Positions 25,243-33,577 of a stretch of DNA of 64,000 nt are shown piece after piece. The translations under genes were made by a program, and so were the position numbers. The notes under the pieces were generated by a model, which was given only the letters and a program-made list of their open reading frames with translations, ran no database searches and was not told the origin of the DNA. Location: assembly GCF_003626655.1 (NCBI RefSeq), contig NZ_RBAN01000006.1:124001-188000 (forward strand), written 5' to 3'. Within the stretch, counting starts at the first letter, position 1, and each line of letters opens with the position of its first letter. Source of the stretch: Micromonospora costi (GTDB lineage Bacteria > Actinomycetota > Actinomycetes > Mycobacteriales > Micromonosporaceae).

Positions 25243-26120
25243 CCCGGCTGCTCGTCACCGGCGCGGGCGGCATGCTCGGCCAGGACCTCCTGGCCGTGCT
25301 CGCCCCCCGCGTGGACCTGAAGGTGACCGCCGCCACCCGGGCCGACCTCGACATCACCGACGCCGCCGCCGTACGGGCCGCCGTCGCCGGGCACGACCTC
25401 GTGATCAACAGCGCGGCGTGGACCGACGTGGACGGGGCCGAGACGCACGAGGAGGTCGCCACCGCCGTCAACGGCCACGGCGTGACCCACCTCGCCGCCG
25501 CGTGCGCCGAGACCGGCGCCCGCCTGATCCAGGTCTCCACCGACTACGTCTTCTCCGGCGACGCCGACCGGCCGTACCCGGAGGACGCGCCCACCGCGCC
25601 GGTCAACGCCTACGGCCGGAGCAAGCTCGTCGGCGAGCAGAGCGTCACCCGCCTGCTGCCCGACGCGGGCTACATCGTGCGCACCGCGTGGCTGTACGGC
25701 GCGCACGGGCCGAACTTCGTGGCCACCATGCTGCGGCTGGCCCAGCAACGCGAACACCTGGACGTGGTGGACGACCAGCACGGCCAGCCCACCTGGTCGT
25801 ACGCCCTCGCCACCCGGCTGGTCGCGCTCGCCGACGCGGCGCTCGCCGGCCGGGCCACGCCCGGCTTCTACCACGGCACGTGCACAGGTCAGACCACCTG
25901 GTACGGCCTCGCCCGGGCCGCGTTCGCGCTCAACGGGCTCGACCCGGACCGGATCCGGCCCACCACCAGCGACCGGTTTCCGCGTCCGGCTCCCCGACCG
26001 GCGTACAGTGTGCTAGGGCACAGCCGGTGGACGGCCGCGGGCCTGCCAGCGATGCCGGACTGGCACGCCACCCTCACGGCCTCCTTCGCCTCCTCCGCTC
26101 CCCCGTGGAAGGTCACATGA
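25239..26120 (+). CDS. rfbD: dTDP-4-dehydrorhamnose reductase
   Basis: A 293-residue SDR-fold reductase. TGAGGMLGQDL binds NAD(P)H, STDYVFSGD is the family motif, and YGRSKLVGE supplies the catalytic Tyr and Lys. It reduces dTDP-4-keto-rhamnose to dTDP-L-rhamnose, completing the pathway with rfbA, rfbB and rfbC in this cluster. It overlaps both neighbours by 4 bp (ATGA), and so begins a tightly coupled five-gene run that includes the glycosyltransferases. Confidence 0.93.
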   Translation: MTRLLVTGAGGMLGQDLLAVLAPRVDLKVTAATRADLDITDAAAVRAAVAGHDLVINSAAWTDVDGAETHEEVATAVNGHGVTHLAAACAETGARLIQVSTDYVFSGDADRPYPEDAPTAPVNAYGRSKLVGEQSVTRLLPDAGYIVRTAWLYGAHGPNFVATMLRLAQQREHLDVVDDQHGQPTWSYALATRLVALADAALAGRATPGFYHGTCTGQTTWYGLARAAFALNGLDPDRIRPTTSDRFPRPAPRPAYSVLGHSRWTAAGLPAMPDWHATLTASFASSAPPWKVT

Positions 26121-26488
26121 AGCTCACCCTCGTCACCGGCCTGACCGGCCTGATACTGCTGGCCACGATCATCGAGCTGCTGCGCCGCCGGCAACTGCGC
26201 GAGAAGTACGGCATGCTGTGGCTCGGCGTCCTGGTGATCGTGATCCCGCTGGCGCTGTTCCCCCGGCTCCTCGACAACGTGGCGGGCATGCTCGGGGTCG
26301 CCTCCGGCGTCAGTCTCGTGCTCTTCCTCGGCATCGTCTTCCTTCTGCTGGTGTGCGTGCACCTGAGCTGGGAGGTCAGCGCCCTGGAGGAGGAGACCCG
26401 CACCCTGGCCGAAGACTTCGCCCTGCTCCGCGCCGAGATCGACGCCGAGCGGGCCGCCCGGAACGAACTGGTGTCCCACGATGGTTAA
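26117..26488 (+). CDS. DUF2304 membrane protein (partner of GT2 enzyme)
   Basis: A 123-residue protein with membrane segments at about residues 3-20, 33-50 and 65-85 and a C-terminal acidic coiled-coil-like helix. The pattern LLRRRQLREKYGMLWL is typical of DUF2304. In Mycobacterium tuberculosis a protein of this family (Rv3632) is encoded beside the polyprenyl-phosphate-GalNAc synthase PpgS (Rv3631) and stimulates it; the same order is seen here. I infer that it anchors or activates the GT2 enzyme encoded next to it, whose start overlaps this gene by 8 bp. Confidence 0.8.
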   Translation: MKLTLVTGLTGLILLATIIELLRRRQLREKYGMLWLGVLVIVIPLALFPRLLDNVAGMLGVASGVSLVLFLGIVFLLLVCVHLSWEVSALEEETRTLAEDFALLRAEIDAERAARNELVSHDG

Positions 26489-27182
26489 CGGCAAGCGCGT
26501 CCTGATCATCATCCCGGCGCTCAACGAGTCCGGCTCCATCGGCGACGTCGTCCGCGAGGTTCGCGGCGAGCTGCCCGGTGTCGACGTGCTCGTGGTCGAC
26601 GACGGATCCACCGACCGCACCCACGCCGTGGCCGCCGCCGCCGGCGCCCTGGTGGCCCGGCTGCCGTACAACCTCGGCGTCGGCGGGGCCATGCGGCTCG
26701 GCTACCGCTACGCGTACGAGCACGACTACGACGTGGCCATCCAGATCGACGCCGACGGCCAGCACGACCCCCGGTACGTGCCGAAGCTCGTCGACCTCCT
26801 CGACGACACCGACCTGGTGATCGGCGCCCGGTTCGCGGGCGAGGGCGACTACAACGTCCGCGGCCCCCGCCGCTGGGCCATGGTCATGCTCTCGGCCGTG
26901 CTGTCCCGGATCGCCCGCACCAAGCTCACCGACACCACCTCGGGCTTCCGGGCCGCCAACCGCCGGATCATCGAGATGTTCGCCCGCTGGTACCCCGTGG
27001 AGTACCTCGGCGACACGGTCGAGACGCTGGTGCACACCGCCCGCCGCGGCTACAAGATCCGGCAGGTGCCGGTGGCCATGCGCCGGCGGATGGCGGGCAC
27101 ACCCAGCCACTCCCCCGCCAAGGCGATGATCTACCTGGGCCGGGCCTTCGCCGTCCTCACCCTGGCGCTCATCCGCCGGTGA
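26481..27182 (+). CDS. GT2 glycosyltransferase, polyprenyl-phosphate sugar synthase type
   Basis: A 233-residue soluble or peripheral GT-A enzyme of the DPM1/PpgS size class. IIPALNESGSIGDVV and VVDDGSTDRT bind nucleotide sugar, QIDADGQHDP is the metal-binding DxD region, and TSGFRAANR follows. Proteins of this type transfer a sugar from a nucleotide donor to polyprenyl phosphate at the inner face of the membrane. The similarity in gene order to Rv3632-Rv3631-Rv3630 suggests a PpgS-like role, but the sugar is unknown. It overlaps both neighbours and is certainly in the same operon. Confidence 0.85.
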   Translation: MVNGKRVLIIIPALNESGSIGDVVREVRGELPGVDVLVVDDGSTDRTHAVAAAAGALVARLPYNLGVGGAMRLGYRYAYEHDYDVAIQIDADGQHDPRYVPKLVDLLDDTDLVIGARFAGEGDYNVRGPRRWAMVMLSAVLSRIARTKLTDTTSGFRAANRRIIEMFARWYPVEYLGDTVETLVHTARRGYKIRQVPVAMRRRMAGTPSHSPAKAMIYLGRAFAVLTLALIRR

Positions 27183-28489
27183 TACGCCGCCTGCTCAACC
27201 TCGTTCCGCCCGGCACCCTCGCCGTGGGTGCCGGGCTGGGCCTGCTCGGGCTCGCCTCCTACGTGCACCTGGCGGTGGCGGGGCACAGCCTGAACGAGGC
27301 CGACTACTCGTCCCTGTCCGTGCTCTGGTCGATCGTGTTCACGCTGGGCATCGGCGTGTTCATGCCGGTCGAGCAGGAGATCGCCCGGATCGTCGCGGCC
27401 CGGCGTACCCAGGGGCTCCCACCCGGCCCGGTGCTGGCGCGCGGCGCCGCGCTCGCCGCCGGCGTGCTCGCGGTCATGACGGTCGTCGTCCTCGCCGCCT
27501 ACCGTGTGCTCGCCGACCGGCTCTTCGACGGCGACGGCACGATGGTCTGGGTGCTGGTCGGGTCGCTCGCCGCCATGGCCGTGGCCTACACCACCCGCGG
27601 CGTCCTCTCGGGCCTGCAGCTCTTCCCCTGGTACGGCACGCAGCTCGGCATCGACGGCGGGCTGCGGATCGGCATCGTCGCGCTCCTCGGCCTGGCCGGT
27701 GTCACCTCGCCCGTGTGGTACGGCGCGGTGCTCGTCGCCGCGCCGCTGATCGCCGTCCTGGCGACGCTGCCGCCGGTGCTCCGCGCGGTCGGCGGCGGGC
27801 TGCCCGTGGCCTGGTCGGCGCTCCTGCGGGGCCTCGGCCTGCTCACCGCGTCGAGCCTGCTGTCCCAGGTCGTCGTGAACGTCGGCGTGATCAACGCGCG
27901 GGTGCTCGCCCCGTCGGACGTGGCCACCGCGGGAGCGCTGCTCTCCGCACTTGTCCTGGTGCGGATCCCGCTGTTCGTGTTCGCCTCGCTACAGGCGTCG
28001 CTGCTGCCCGGGTTGGCCACCTCGGCCGCCACCGGCGACCACGCGGCCTTCCACGGCCTGCTCCGCAAGGCGCTGGGCGTCGTCACCGCGCTCGGCCTGG
28101 TCGGCGCGTTCGGCGCCGTCCTGCTCGGCCCGTGGCTCGTCGGCGCGCTCTTCGACGCCCCCGACGTCCTCGGCCACGGCGACTTCGCCTGGCTGGCCGT
28201 GGCCACCCTCGCCTACCTGTGGGCGATGGTGCTCGGCCAGGCGCTGCTCGCGCTCGACCGGCACCGCGCGCAGGCGCTCGCGTGGACCGTCGGCGTCGCC
28301 GCGCTGGTCGCCGCCACACTCGCCCCGCTGTCGGTCGCGCTGCGGGTCGAACTCGGCTACACGGTCGGCTCGGTCGTCGTAGCCGGCACCATGGCGCTGC
28401 TCCTGCGTGGCGGCGCCGCCGGCCCCTCCCCCGCGACCACCCCGTCCCGCGAGACCGTCGAGACCGGCGTATCCGGAGGAGTCCGATGA
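27179..28489 (+). CDS. Polysaccharide-type flippase-like membrane protein
   Basis: A 436-residue integral membrane protein with about 12-14 hydrophobic segments and few charged loops, resembling MOP-superfamily Wzx/MurJ-type exporters. No short signature is decisive, so the assignment rests on topology, length and context. In the operon it follows a probable lipid-linked-sugar synthase and precedes a rhamnosyltransferase-like enzyme, so a role in flipping a lipid-linked sugar or oligosaccharide is a reasonable inference. The GTG start overlaps the upstream stop by 4 bp. Confidence 0.75.
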   Translation: MIRRLLNLVPPGTLAVGAGLGLLGLASYVHLAVAGHSLNEADYSSLSVLWSIVFTLGIGVFMPVEQEIARIVAARRTQGLPPGPVLARGAALAAGVLAVMTVVVLAAYRVLADRLFDGDGTMVWVLVGSLAAMAVAYTTRGVLSGLQLFPWYGTQLGIDGGLRIGIVALLGLAGVTSPVWYGAVLVAAPLIAVLATLPPVLRAVGGGLPVAWSALLRGLGLLTASSLLSQVVVNVGVINARVLAPSDVATAGALLSALVLVRIPLFVFASLQASLLPGLATSAATGDHAAFHGLLRKALGVVTALGLVGAFGAVLLGPWLVGALFDAPDVLGHGDFAWLAVATLAYLWAMVLGQALLALDRHRAQALAWTVGVAALVAATLAPLSVALRVELGYTVGSVVVAGTMALLLRGGAAGPSPATTPSRETVETGVSGGVR

Positions 28490-29514
28490 ACCGACCCCAG
28501 GTCAGCGCCGTGATGCTCGCCTACGGCGCGGAGCCGTGGCTGGTCGACGCCGCCCGGGCGGTGCTCGCCAGCACCGACGTCGACGTCGAGCTGATCGTCG
28601 TCGACAACGGGTGCACCAGCGACGGCATCGACGTGGTCAAGGGCCTCCCGGGCGTGCGCGTGCTGCGGCCCGAGGAGAACACCGGATACTCCGGCGGCTG
28701 CCGGGTCGGCGCCGCCGAGGCCACCGGCGAGTGGCTGGCCTTCGTCAACTCCGACGCGATCGTCGCGCCGGACGCCCTCGCGAAGGTCGTGGCGGTCGCC
28801 GCGGAACCGGGCGTCGGCGCCGCGATGGCCTCGATCCGCCTCGCCGAGAACCCGGATCTCATCAACACGTCCGGCAACCCGCTGCACTTCATCGGGCTCT
28901 CCTGGGCCGGCGGCAACGGCGAGCCGGCCACGGCCCACGCCCGGCGTACGACCGTGCCCTCCCTGAGCGGGTGCTGCTTCGTCATCAACCGGGAGCTGTG
29001 GCGGGAACTGGACGGCTTCGCCGCCGAGTACTTCGCCTACCACGAGGACACCGAGATCAGCCTGCGCCTGTGGCAGCGGGGGCTGCGCCTGGAGTACGTC
29101 CCGGACGCCGTCGTCGTGCACCACTACGAGTTCTCCCGCAACTCGCTGAAGGTGTACCTCGTCGAGCGGAACCGGCTGCTCTCGCTGCTCACCGCGTACG
29201 AGACGCGAACGCTGGTGCTGCTGGCGCCCATGCTGCTGCTGTCCGAGGCGGCCCTGCTCGCCGCCTCGCTGCTCGGCGGGTGGAGCCGGGAGAAGGTGCG
29301 CGGCTGGCGCTGGCTGTGGACCAACCGGGCCTGGGTACGCGCCCGCCGCCGCCAGCTGCAGGCCGAGCGGATCGTCCCCGACGGTGTCATCGCCGAGATG
29401 ATGACCGCGAAGGTCGACCCCTCCAACGTCGAGGCGCCCCCCGGGATGGCGGTGTTCAACGTGATCGCGGCCGCCTACTGGGCCCTCACCAAGCCGCTGC
29501 TCCGCCGCCGCTGA
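28486..29514 (+). CDS. GT2 family glycosyltransferase, rhamnosyltransferase-like
   Basis: A 342-residue WbbL-like GT-A enzyme. VSAVMLAYG, VVDNGCTSDG and FVNSDAIVAPD (metal-binding SD) are in the N-terminal half, and SGCCFVINRELW and YHEDTEISLRLWQRG in the acceptor half. The C-terminal 100 residues contain one hydrophobic stretch (LVLLAPMLLLSEAALLAASLL, over residues 244-264) that may anchor it to the membrane. Co-operonic rfbD makes dTDP-rhamnose its likely donor. Preceded by GGAGGAG, ATG overlapping the upstream stop. Last gene of the plus-strand operon, followed by a strong terminator. Confidence 0.87.
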   Translation: MNRPQVSAVMLAYGAEPWLVDAARAVLASTDVDVELIVVDNGCTSDGIDVVKGLPGVRVLRPEENTGYSGGCRVGAAEATGEWLAFVNSDAIVAPDALAKVVAVAAEPGVGAAMASIRLAENPDLINTSGNPLHFIGLSWAGGNGEPATAHARRTTVPSLSGCCFVINRELWRELDGFAAEYFAYHEDTEISLRLWQRGLRLEYVPDAVVVHHYEFSRNSLKVYLVERNRLLSLLTAYETRTLVLLAPMLLLSEAALLAASLLGGWSREKVRGWRWLWTNRAWVRARRRQLQAERIVPDGVIAEMMTAKVDPSNVEAPPGMAVFNVIAAAYWALTKPLLRRR

Positions 29515-29540
29515 CCGACTCGGATCGGCGCGGCGGACGC

Positions 29541-29578
29541 GAAACGCCGGGGCCCGGTGACCCGGACCCCGGCGTTTC
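29541..29578. terminator. Strong bidirectional terminator
   Basis: GAAACGCCGGGG (29541-29552) and CCCCGGCGTTTC (29567-29578) are a perfect 12-bp stem, extended by an inner GCCCGG/CCCGG pairing. The A/T-rich ends give a T-tract on both strands, so it can serve both the glycan operon (plus) and prcA (minus). Confidence 0.85.
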
Positions 29579-29590
29579 TCGCGACGTCTG

Positions 29591-30421
29591 CTACTCGGCG
29601 TGGTTGCCGGGCTTGTCCTCCAGGTCCGCCGAGGCCGCCGACGTAGTGGGCTTCTGCGCCTCCTCGGTCGGGGTCGTCGGCGTCTCCGGGCCGCCCGCGG
29701 CGGGCTCCTCCGCCTTCGCGGCCTCCCCGTCGAGCAGCGCCGTCAGGGCCGCGCCGGTGATCCGGCGGAACGTGCGGCCGACCCGGCGCCGGTCCAGGAC
29801 CGCCACCTCGAGCTGGTTGGCGGCGATGGTGCGCGCGGCCCCGCCCTCGCCGCCGACGCTGCCGAGCGCCCGCACGGCCACCTTCACGGCGTCGCCGAGC
29901 GACATGTCGGGGCGGTGGTCGGACTTGAGCACGCCGGTGATCGCCTCGGCCTGACCGCCCATCGCCATCCGGCCCGGCTCGTCGTTGACCGAGCCGTCGT
30001 ACGTGAGCCGGTAGAGCTCGTCGTCGTCCGCGGTCGCGCCGACCTCGGCCACGCAGATCTCCACCTCGAACGGCTTCGACTGCTCGGTGAAGATGGCACC
30101 CAGGATCTGCGCGAACGAGTTCGCGAGGGCCCGCCCGGTCACGTCCCGCCGGTCGTAGCTCAGACCGTTCAGGTCGGCCATCCGGACGCCGGCGCGGCGC
30201 AGGTTCTCGAACTCGTTGTAGCGACCCACGGCCGCGAAACCGATCCGGTCGTAGATCTCGCTGACCTTGTGCAGGGCGCTGGAGAGGTTCTCGGCGACGA
30301 AGAGCACCCCGCCCTCGTAGCTCAGGACCACGGCGCTGCGACCCCGGGCGATGCCCTTGCGGGCAAGCTCGGAGCGGTCGCGCATGATCTGCTCGGGCGA
30401 GGCGTAGAACTGCATGGCCAC
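29591..30421 (-). CDS. prcA: Proteasome subunit alpha
   Basis: A 276-residue alpha subunit. The N-terminal AMQFYASPEQIMRDRSELARKGIARG (residues 2-27) forms the gating region and H0 helix, and GRSAVVLSYEGGVLFVAEN is the start of the core fold. Residues after about 235 are a disordered Thr/Pro/Glu/Ala tail. Alpha rings cap the 20S core and receive the ARC ATPase. The GTG at 30421 was kept because AGGAG lies 11 nt upstream; an ATG two codons later is possible. It is 59 bp downstream of prcB. Confidence 0.95.
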   Translation of the reverse strand: MAMQFYASPEQIMRDRSELARKGIARGRSAVVLSYEGGVLFVAENLSSALHKVSEIYDRIGFAAVGRYNEFENLRRAGVRMADLNGLSYDRRDVTGRALANSFAQILGAIFTEQSKPFEVEICVAEVGATADDDELYRLTYDGSVNDEPGRMAMGGQAEAITGVLKSDHRPDMSLGDAVKVAVRALGSVGGEGGAARTIAANQLEVAVLDRRRVGRTFRRITGAALTALLDGEAAKAEEPAAGGPETPTTPTEEAQKPTTSAASADLEDKPGNHAE

Positions 30422-30480
30422 GGCGGCTGTTTCTCCTTAGCGCTGTGCGGACGACTGCTGACGACTACCGACCGGCCGGC

Positions 30481-31320
30481 TCAGCCGCCCGGGTTCTCCA
30501 TCCGGCCGGAGACCACGGCCTCCGCGATCGCCGCCGTCTCGGCGTCGGTGAGCCGGTGGGTGCCCTCCGCGGTCGCGGTCATCACCACCGGGTAGATCCG
30601 GCGCGTCAGGTCGGGGCCGCCGGTCGCCGTGTCGTCGTCGGCGGCGTCGTAGAGCGCCTCCACCGCGAGCCGGACCGCGTCGTCCATCGACAGCCCCGCG
30701 CGGAACCGCTTCTTCAGCGCCGACTTCGCGAACAGCGAACCGGACCCGATGGCGTCGTAGCCGGTCTCCTCGTACGGGCCGCCGGTCACGTCGAAGCTGA
30801 AGATCCGGCCGGCCCGCGCCGGATCGGTGGCCGCGAGGTCGAAGCCGGCGAAGAGCGGGATCACCGCGAGGCCCTGCATGGCGGCGCCCAGGTTGCCCCG
30901 GATCATCGAGGCGAGCCGGTTGGCCTTGCCGTCGAGCGAGAGCATCGCGCCCTCGATCTTCTCGTAGTGCTCCAGCTCCACCTGGAACAGTCGCATCAGC
31001 TCGATGCCGATGCCGGCCGTGCCCGCGATGCCGACCAGCGAGTACGCGTCCGCGGGGTGCACCTTCTCGATGTCCCGTTGGGCGATCAGGTTGCCCATCG
31101 TGGCGCGCCGGTCGCCCGCCATCACGACACCGCCGGCGGCGGAGATGGCCACGATGGTGGTCGCGTGCGGCGCCATGTCGGCGGCCATGCCCGGGGGAAG
31201 CGGCCGCCGGCCGGGCAGCATCTCGGGAGCCACCTTGCTCAGGAACGTCGTGAAGGAGGACGTCCCCGCGTTGGTGAACGCATCTGGTAGACGCCCGGAT
31301 GGATCAAAGCCCGCTGCCAC
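30481..31320 (-). CDS. prcB: Proteasome subunit beta
   Basis: A 279-residue precursor. The propeptide runs to Ala53, and mature Thr54 in HATTIVAIS becomes the N-terminal nucleophile after self-cleavage. GVVMAGDRRATMGNLI holds the supporting Asp/Arg and Lys-region residues. SGSLFAKSALKKR and the later GGPDLTRRIYPV are typical of actinobacterial PrcB. It is the proteolytic subunit of the 20S core. The GTG at 31320 is preceded by GAGAGG; its first 82 bp overlap the endonuclease VII-like gene, so expression of the two is linked. Confidence 0.95.
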   Translation of the reverse strand: MAAGFDPSGRLPDAFTNAGTSSFTTFLSKVAPEMLPGRRPLPPGMAADMAPHATTIVAISAAGGVVMAGDRRATMGNLIAQRDIEKVHPADAYSLVGIAGTAGIGIELMRLFQVELEHYEKIEGAMLSLDGKANRLASMIRGNLGAAMQGLAVIPLFAGFDLAATDPARAGRIFSFDVTGGPYEETGYDAIGSGSLFAKSALKKRFRAGLSMDDAVRLAVEALYDAADDDTATGGPDLTRRIYPVVMTATAEGTHRLTDAETAAIAEAVVSGRMENPGG

Positions 31321-31628
31321 GTGGTTCCTCTCAGGTACGTGATCGCCCTGGCCAGCCTCGTAGGACTGTCACGGAACTGGCCAAGACCACCGTTGCAGTT
31401 GAAGCAGAGTATCCCGCGCACCCATCCGGTGCGATGATCGTGGTCCACATGTTCCGGATCGGGTTCCCCGCGTTCCGGACACCACTTCATGCCGCGGGGA
31501 CCGGCACAGAAGCTCTTCTCTGCGGTCCGATCCCGCGCTTGCGGCGGCTCGCCTCCGAGCGGGCCGCCGCGCAGGTCTTGCAGTAGTAGGGGGCACTTCT
31601 TGCCCGACTCCCTGAGCGAATCGGGCAT
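31239..31628 (-). CDS. Endonuclease VII-like HNH protein, apparently decayed
   Basis: A 129-residue frame whose middle matches recombination endonuclease VII: HVDHDHRTGWVRGILCFNCNGGLGQF holds the HNH core and second CxxC zinc pair (residues 61-86). The upstream zinc pair is damaged: the frame reads CPER where a C-x-x-C would be expected. A run of five C (plus-strand 31589-31593) marks a likely frameshift, because the neighbouring frame there reads YYCKTCAAARSEASRRKRG, a good CxxC plus basic region. Genes of this type are known between pup and prcB in other actinobacteria. It starts 5 bp after pup without a clear ribosome binding site. I doubt that it makes an active nuclease. Confidence 0.55.
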   Translation of the reverse strand: MPDSLRESGKKCPLLLQDLRGGPLGGEPPQARDRTAEKSFCAGPRGMKWCPERGEPDPEHVDHDHRTGWVRGILCFNCNGGLGQFRDSPTRLARAITYLRGTTWQRALIHPGVYQMRSPTRGRPPSRRS

Positions 31629-31633
31629 TCAGC

Positions 31634-31849
31634 TTATTGTCCGCCTTTTTGGACGTAACCCCTCACGAACTCTTCGGCGTTCTCCTCCAGGACGGAGTCG
31701 ATCTCGTCGAGCAGGTCGTCGACGTCCTCGGTGATCTCGGCGTGCCGCTCGGCGACCTCCGGGTTCGCCTCGGTGGTGACGTCCTCGATCTCCTCGCCCT
31801 GGCGGGACTTGCCCGACTGCGACTGACCGCCGCTGTCACGAGTGGCCAT
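31634..31849 (-). CDS. pup: Prokaryotic ubiquitin-like protein Pup
   Basis: A 71-residue acidic protein. The disordered N-terminal half is Gln/Ser/Gly/Glu-rich; the coiled-coil-forming helix around residues 38-60 (DVDDLLDEIDSVLEENAEEFVRGYVQ) binds ARC; the C-terminus is KGGQ. Ending in Gln means that Dop must deamidate it to Glu before PafA can ligate it to lysines. The ATG is preceded by GGAGGAGG. A hairpin upstream separates it from dop, so it probably has its own promoter in 31850-31900. Confidence 0.96.
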   Translation of the reverse strand: MATRDSGGQSQSGKSRQGEEIEDVTTEANPEVAERHAEITEDVDDLLDEIDSVLEENAEEFVRGYVQKGGQ

Positions 31850-31902
31850 CAGATGCCTCCTCCACGATCTCTTGCGAGAAACTTACCTCGCGGGGGCGAC
31901 GA

Positions 31903-31943
31903 AAGGCCCGCCGCGCGCCGTTGTCGGCAGCCCGGCGGGCCTT
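31903..31943 (-). terminator. Predicted terminator between dop and pup
   Basis: AAGGCCCGCCG (31903-31913) and CGGCGGGCCTT (31933-31943) form a perfect 11-bp stem with a 19-nt loop. It lies 14 bp beyond the dop stop, upstream of pup. Confidence 0.7.
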
Positions 31944-31956
31944 CCGATCCGGCGGA

Positions 31957-33474
31957 TCAGCCGCCGGTGAGCGTCTCCAGCAGGTCCTTGGCGCTGGCGC
32001 ACCGGTCGAACAGGGCGCCGACGTGCTTGCGGGTGCCCCGCTCCGGCTCCATCATCGGCACCCGGACCAGCGACTCGCGGCCGACGTCGAAGATGACCGA
32101 GTCCCAGCTCGCCGCGACGACCTCGGACGCGTACTGGGCGAGGCAGCGGCCACGGAAGTAGGCCCGCGTGTCCTCCGGCGGCTCGGTCATCGCCGCGCGC
32201 GTCTCGTCGTCGCTCAGCAGCGTCTTCATGGCCCCCCGGGAGACCAGCCGGTGGTAGAGGCCCTTCTCCGGGCGGACGTCGGAGTACTGCAGGTCGACCA
32301 GCTGCAGCTTGTGCGAGCCCCAGCCGAGCTTCTCCCGCTCCCGGTAGCCCTCCAGCAGCCGCAGCTTGGCCACCCAGTCCAGCTCGTCGGCGCAGAGCAT
32401 CGCGTCGCGGCCCAGCCGGTCCAGCACGCTCTCCCAGCGGGCCAGCACGTCCACGGTCTGCGCGTCCGCGTCGGCGCCGTAACGGTCGTCCACGAAGGAC
32501 TTCACCCGCTCGAAGTAGGCCCACTGGACGTCCAGCGCGGTGAGCCGCCGCCCGTCGCGCAGGCGCATGCGGTGGGTGAGTGACGGGTCGTGGCTCACGG
32601 CGCGCAGTTCGCTGACCGGGTCGGCGATGCCGAGGTCGGGGCTGAGCGCCTTCTCCTCGATCATGGTGAGGATCAGCGCGGTGGTGCCGACCTTGAGGTA
32701 GGTGGAGATCTCCGACAGGTTCGCATCGCCGATGATCACGTGCAGCCGCCGGTACTTGTCGGCGTCGGCGTGCGGCTCGTCCCGGGTGTTGATGATGGGG
32801 CGCTTCAGGGTGGTCTCGAGGCCCACCTCGACCTCGAAGAAGTCGGCCCGCTGGGAGATCTGGAAGCCGCTCTGGCCGCCGTCCTGGCCGATGCCGACCC
32901 GGCCGGCGCCGCAGACCACCTGCCGGGTCACGAAGAACGGCGTCAGGTACGCCACGATGTCGGCGAACGGCGTCTGCCGACGCATGAGGTAGTTCTCGTG
33001 GGCGCCGTAGCTGGCGCCCTTGTTGTCGGTGTTGTTCTTGTAGAGGTGGATCTGCTGGCTGCCGGGGATGGTGGCGGCGCGGCGGGCCGCCTCGGCCATC
33101 ACCCGCTCCCCCGCCTTGTCCCAGCGCACGACGTCCAGTGGGTTGGTGACCTCGGGCGTGGAGTACTCCGGGTGGGCGTGGTCGACGTACAGCCGGGCAC
33201 CGTTGGTGAGTATCACGTTGGCCAGGCCGAGGTCCTCGTCGGCGAGCGCCTCGGCCGGGTCGTACGCGGCGCCGGAGTACGTGAAGCCGCGCGCGTCCCG
33301 CAGCGGCGACTCCTCCTCGTAGTCCCAGCGGGCCCGCCCGCCGCGGTTCAGTTCGGGGCGAGCGCCGTAGGCGTTCACCACCTGCGACGAGGTGACCATC
33401 GGGTTCGCCCCGGCCTGGCCCGGCACGGAGATGCCGTACTCGACCTCCGTGCCCATGATCCGTCTAACGCTCAT
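31957..33474 (-). CDS. dop: Pup deamidase/depupylase Dop
   Basis: A 505-residue paralogue of PafA. RRIMGTEVEYGIS holds the metal-binding glutamates. The segment MVTSSQVVNAYG and the following 40 or so residues (about 26-75) form the Dop-specific loop missing in PafA. HLYKNNTDNKGASYGAHENYL and PIINTRDEPHAD are shared motifs, and the C-terminal domain binds Pup. Dop deamidates Pup's C-terminal Gln and also removes Pup from substrates. Start: ATG at 33474 giving MSVRRIMGTEVEYG; a second ATG lies six codons on. Confidence 0.95.
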   Translation of the reverse strand: MSVRRIMGTEVEYGISVPGQAGANPMVTSSQVVNAYGARPELNRGGRARWDYEEESPLRDARGFTYSGAAYDPAEALADEDLGLANVILTNGARLYVDHAHPEYSTPEVTNPLDVVRWDKAGERVMAEAARRAATIPGSQQIHLYKNNTDNKGASYGAHENYLMRRQTPFADIVAYLTPFFVTRQVVCGAGRVGIGQDGGQSGFQISQRADFFEVEVGLETTLKRPIINTRDEPHADADKYRRLHVIIGDANLSEISTYLKVGTTALILTMIEEKALSPDLGIADPVSELRAVSHDPSLTHRMRLRDGRRLTALDVQWAYFERVKSFVDDRYGADADAQTVDVLARWESVLDRLGRDAMLCADELDWVAKLRLLEGYREREKLGWGSHKLQLVDLQYSDVRPEKGLYHRLVSRGAMKTLLSDDETRAAMTEPPEDTRAYFRGRCLAQYASEVVAASWDSVIFDVGRESLVRVPMMEPERGTRKHVGALFDRCASAKDLLETLTGG

Positions 33475-33577
33475 CGACCTACCCGCTCCGCTCGCCCGTC
33501 CGGTCCCCGTCCCGTCGAGCGTAGTCGGCCCGACGGCGGGTGGGGGCGTGTGGCGTCCCGACGCGGCGCGCGAGGAC

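Noticed and set aside
31239..31628. Phage remnant
   Set aside because: Endonuclease VII is a phage enzyme, but this type of gene is known between pup and prcB in actinobacteria, and no other phage gene is nearby.
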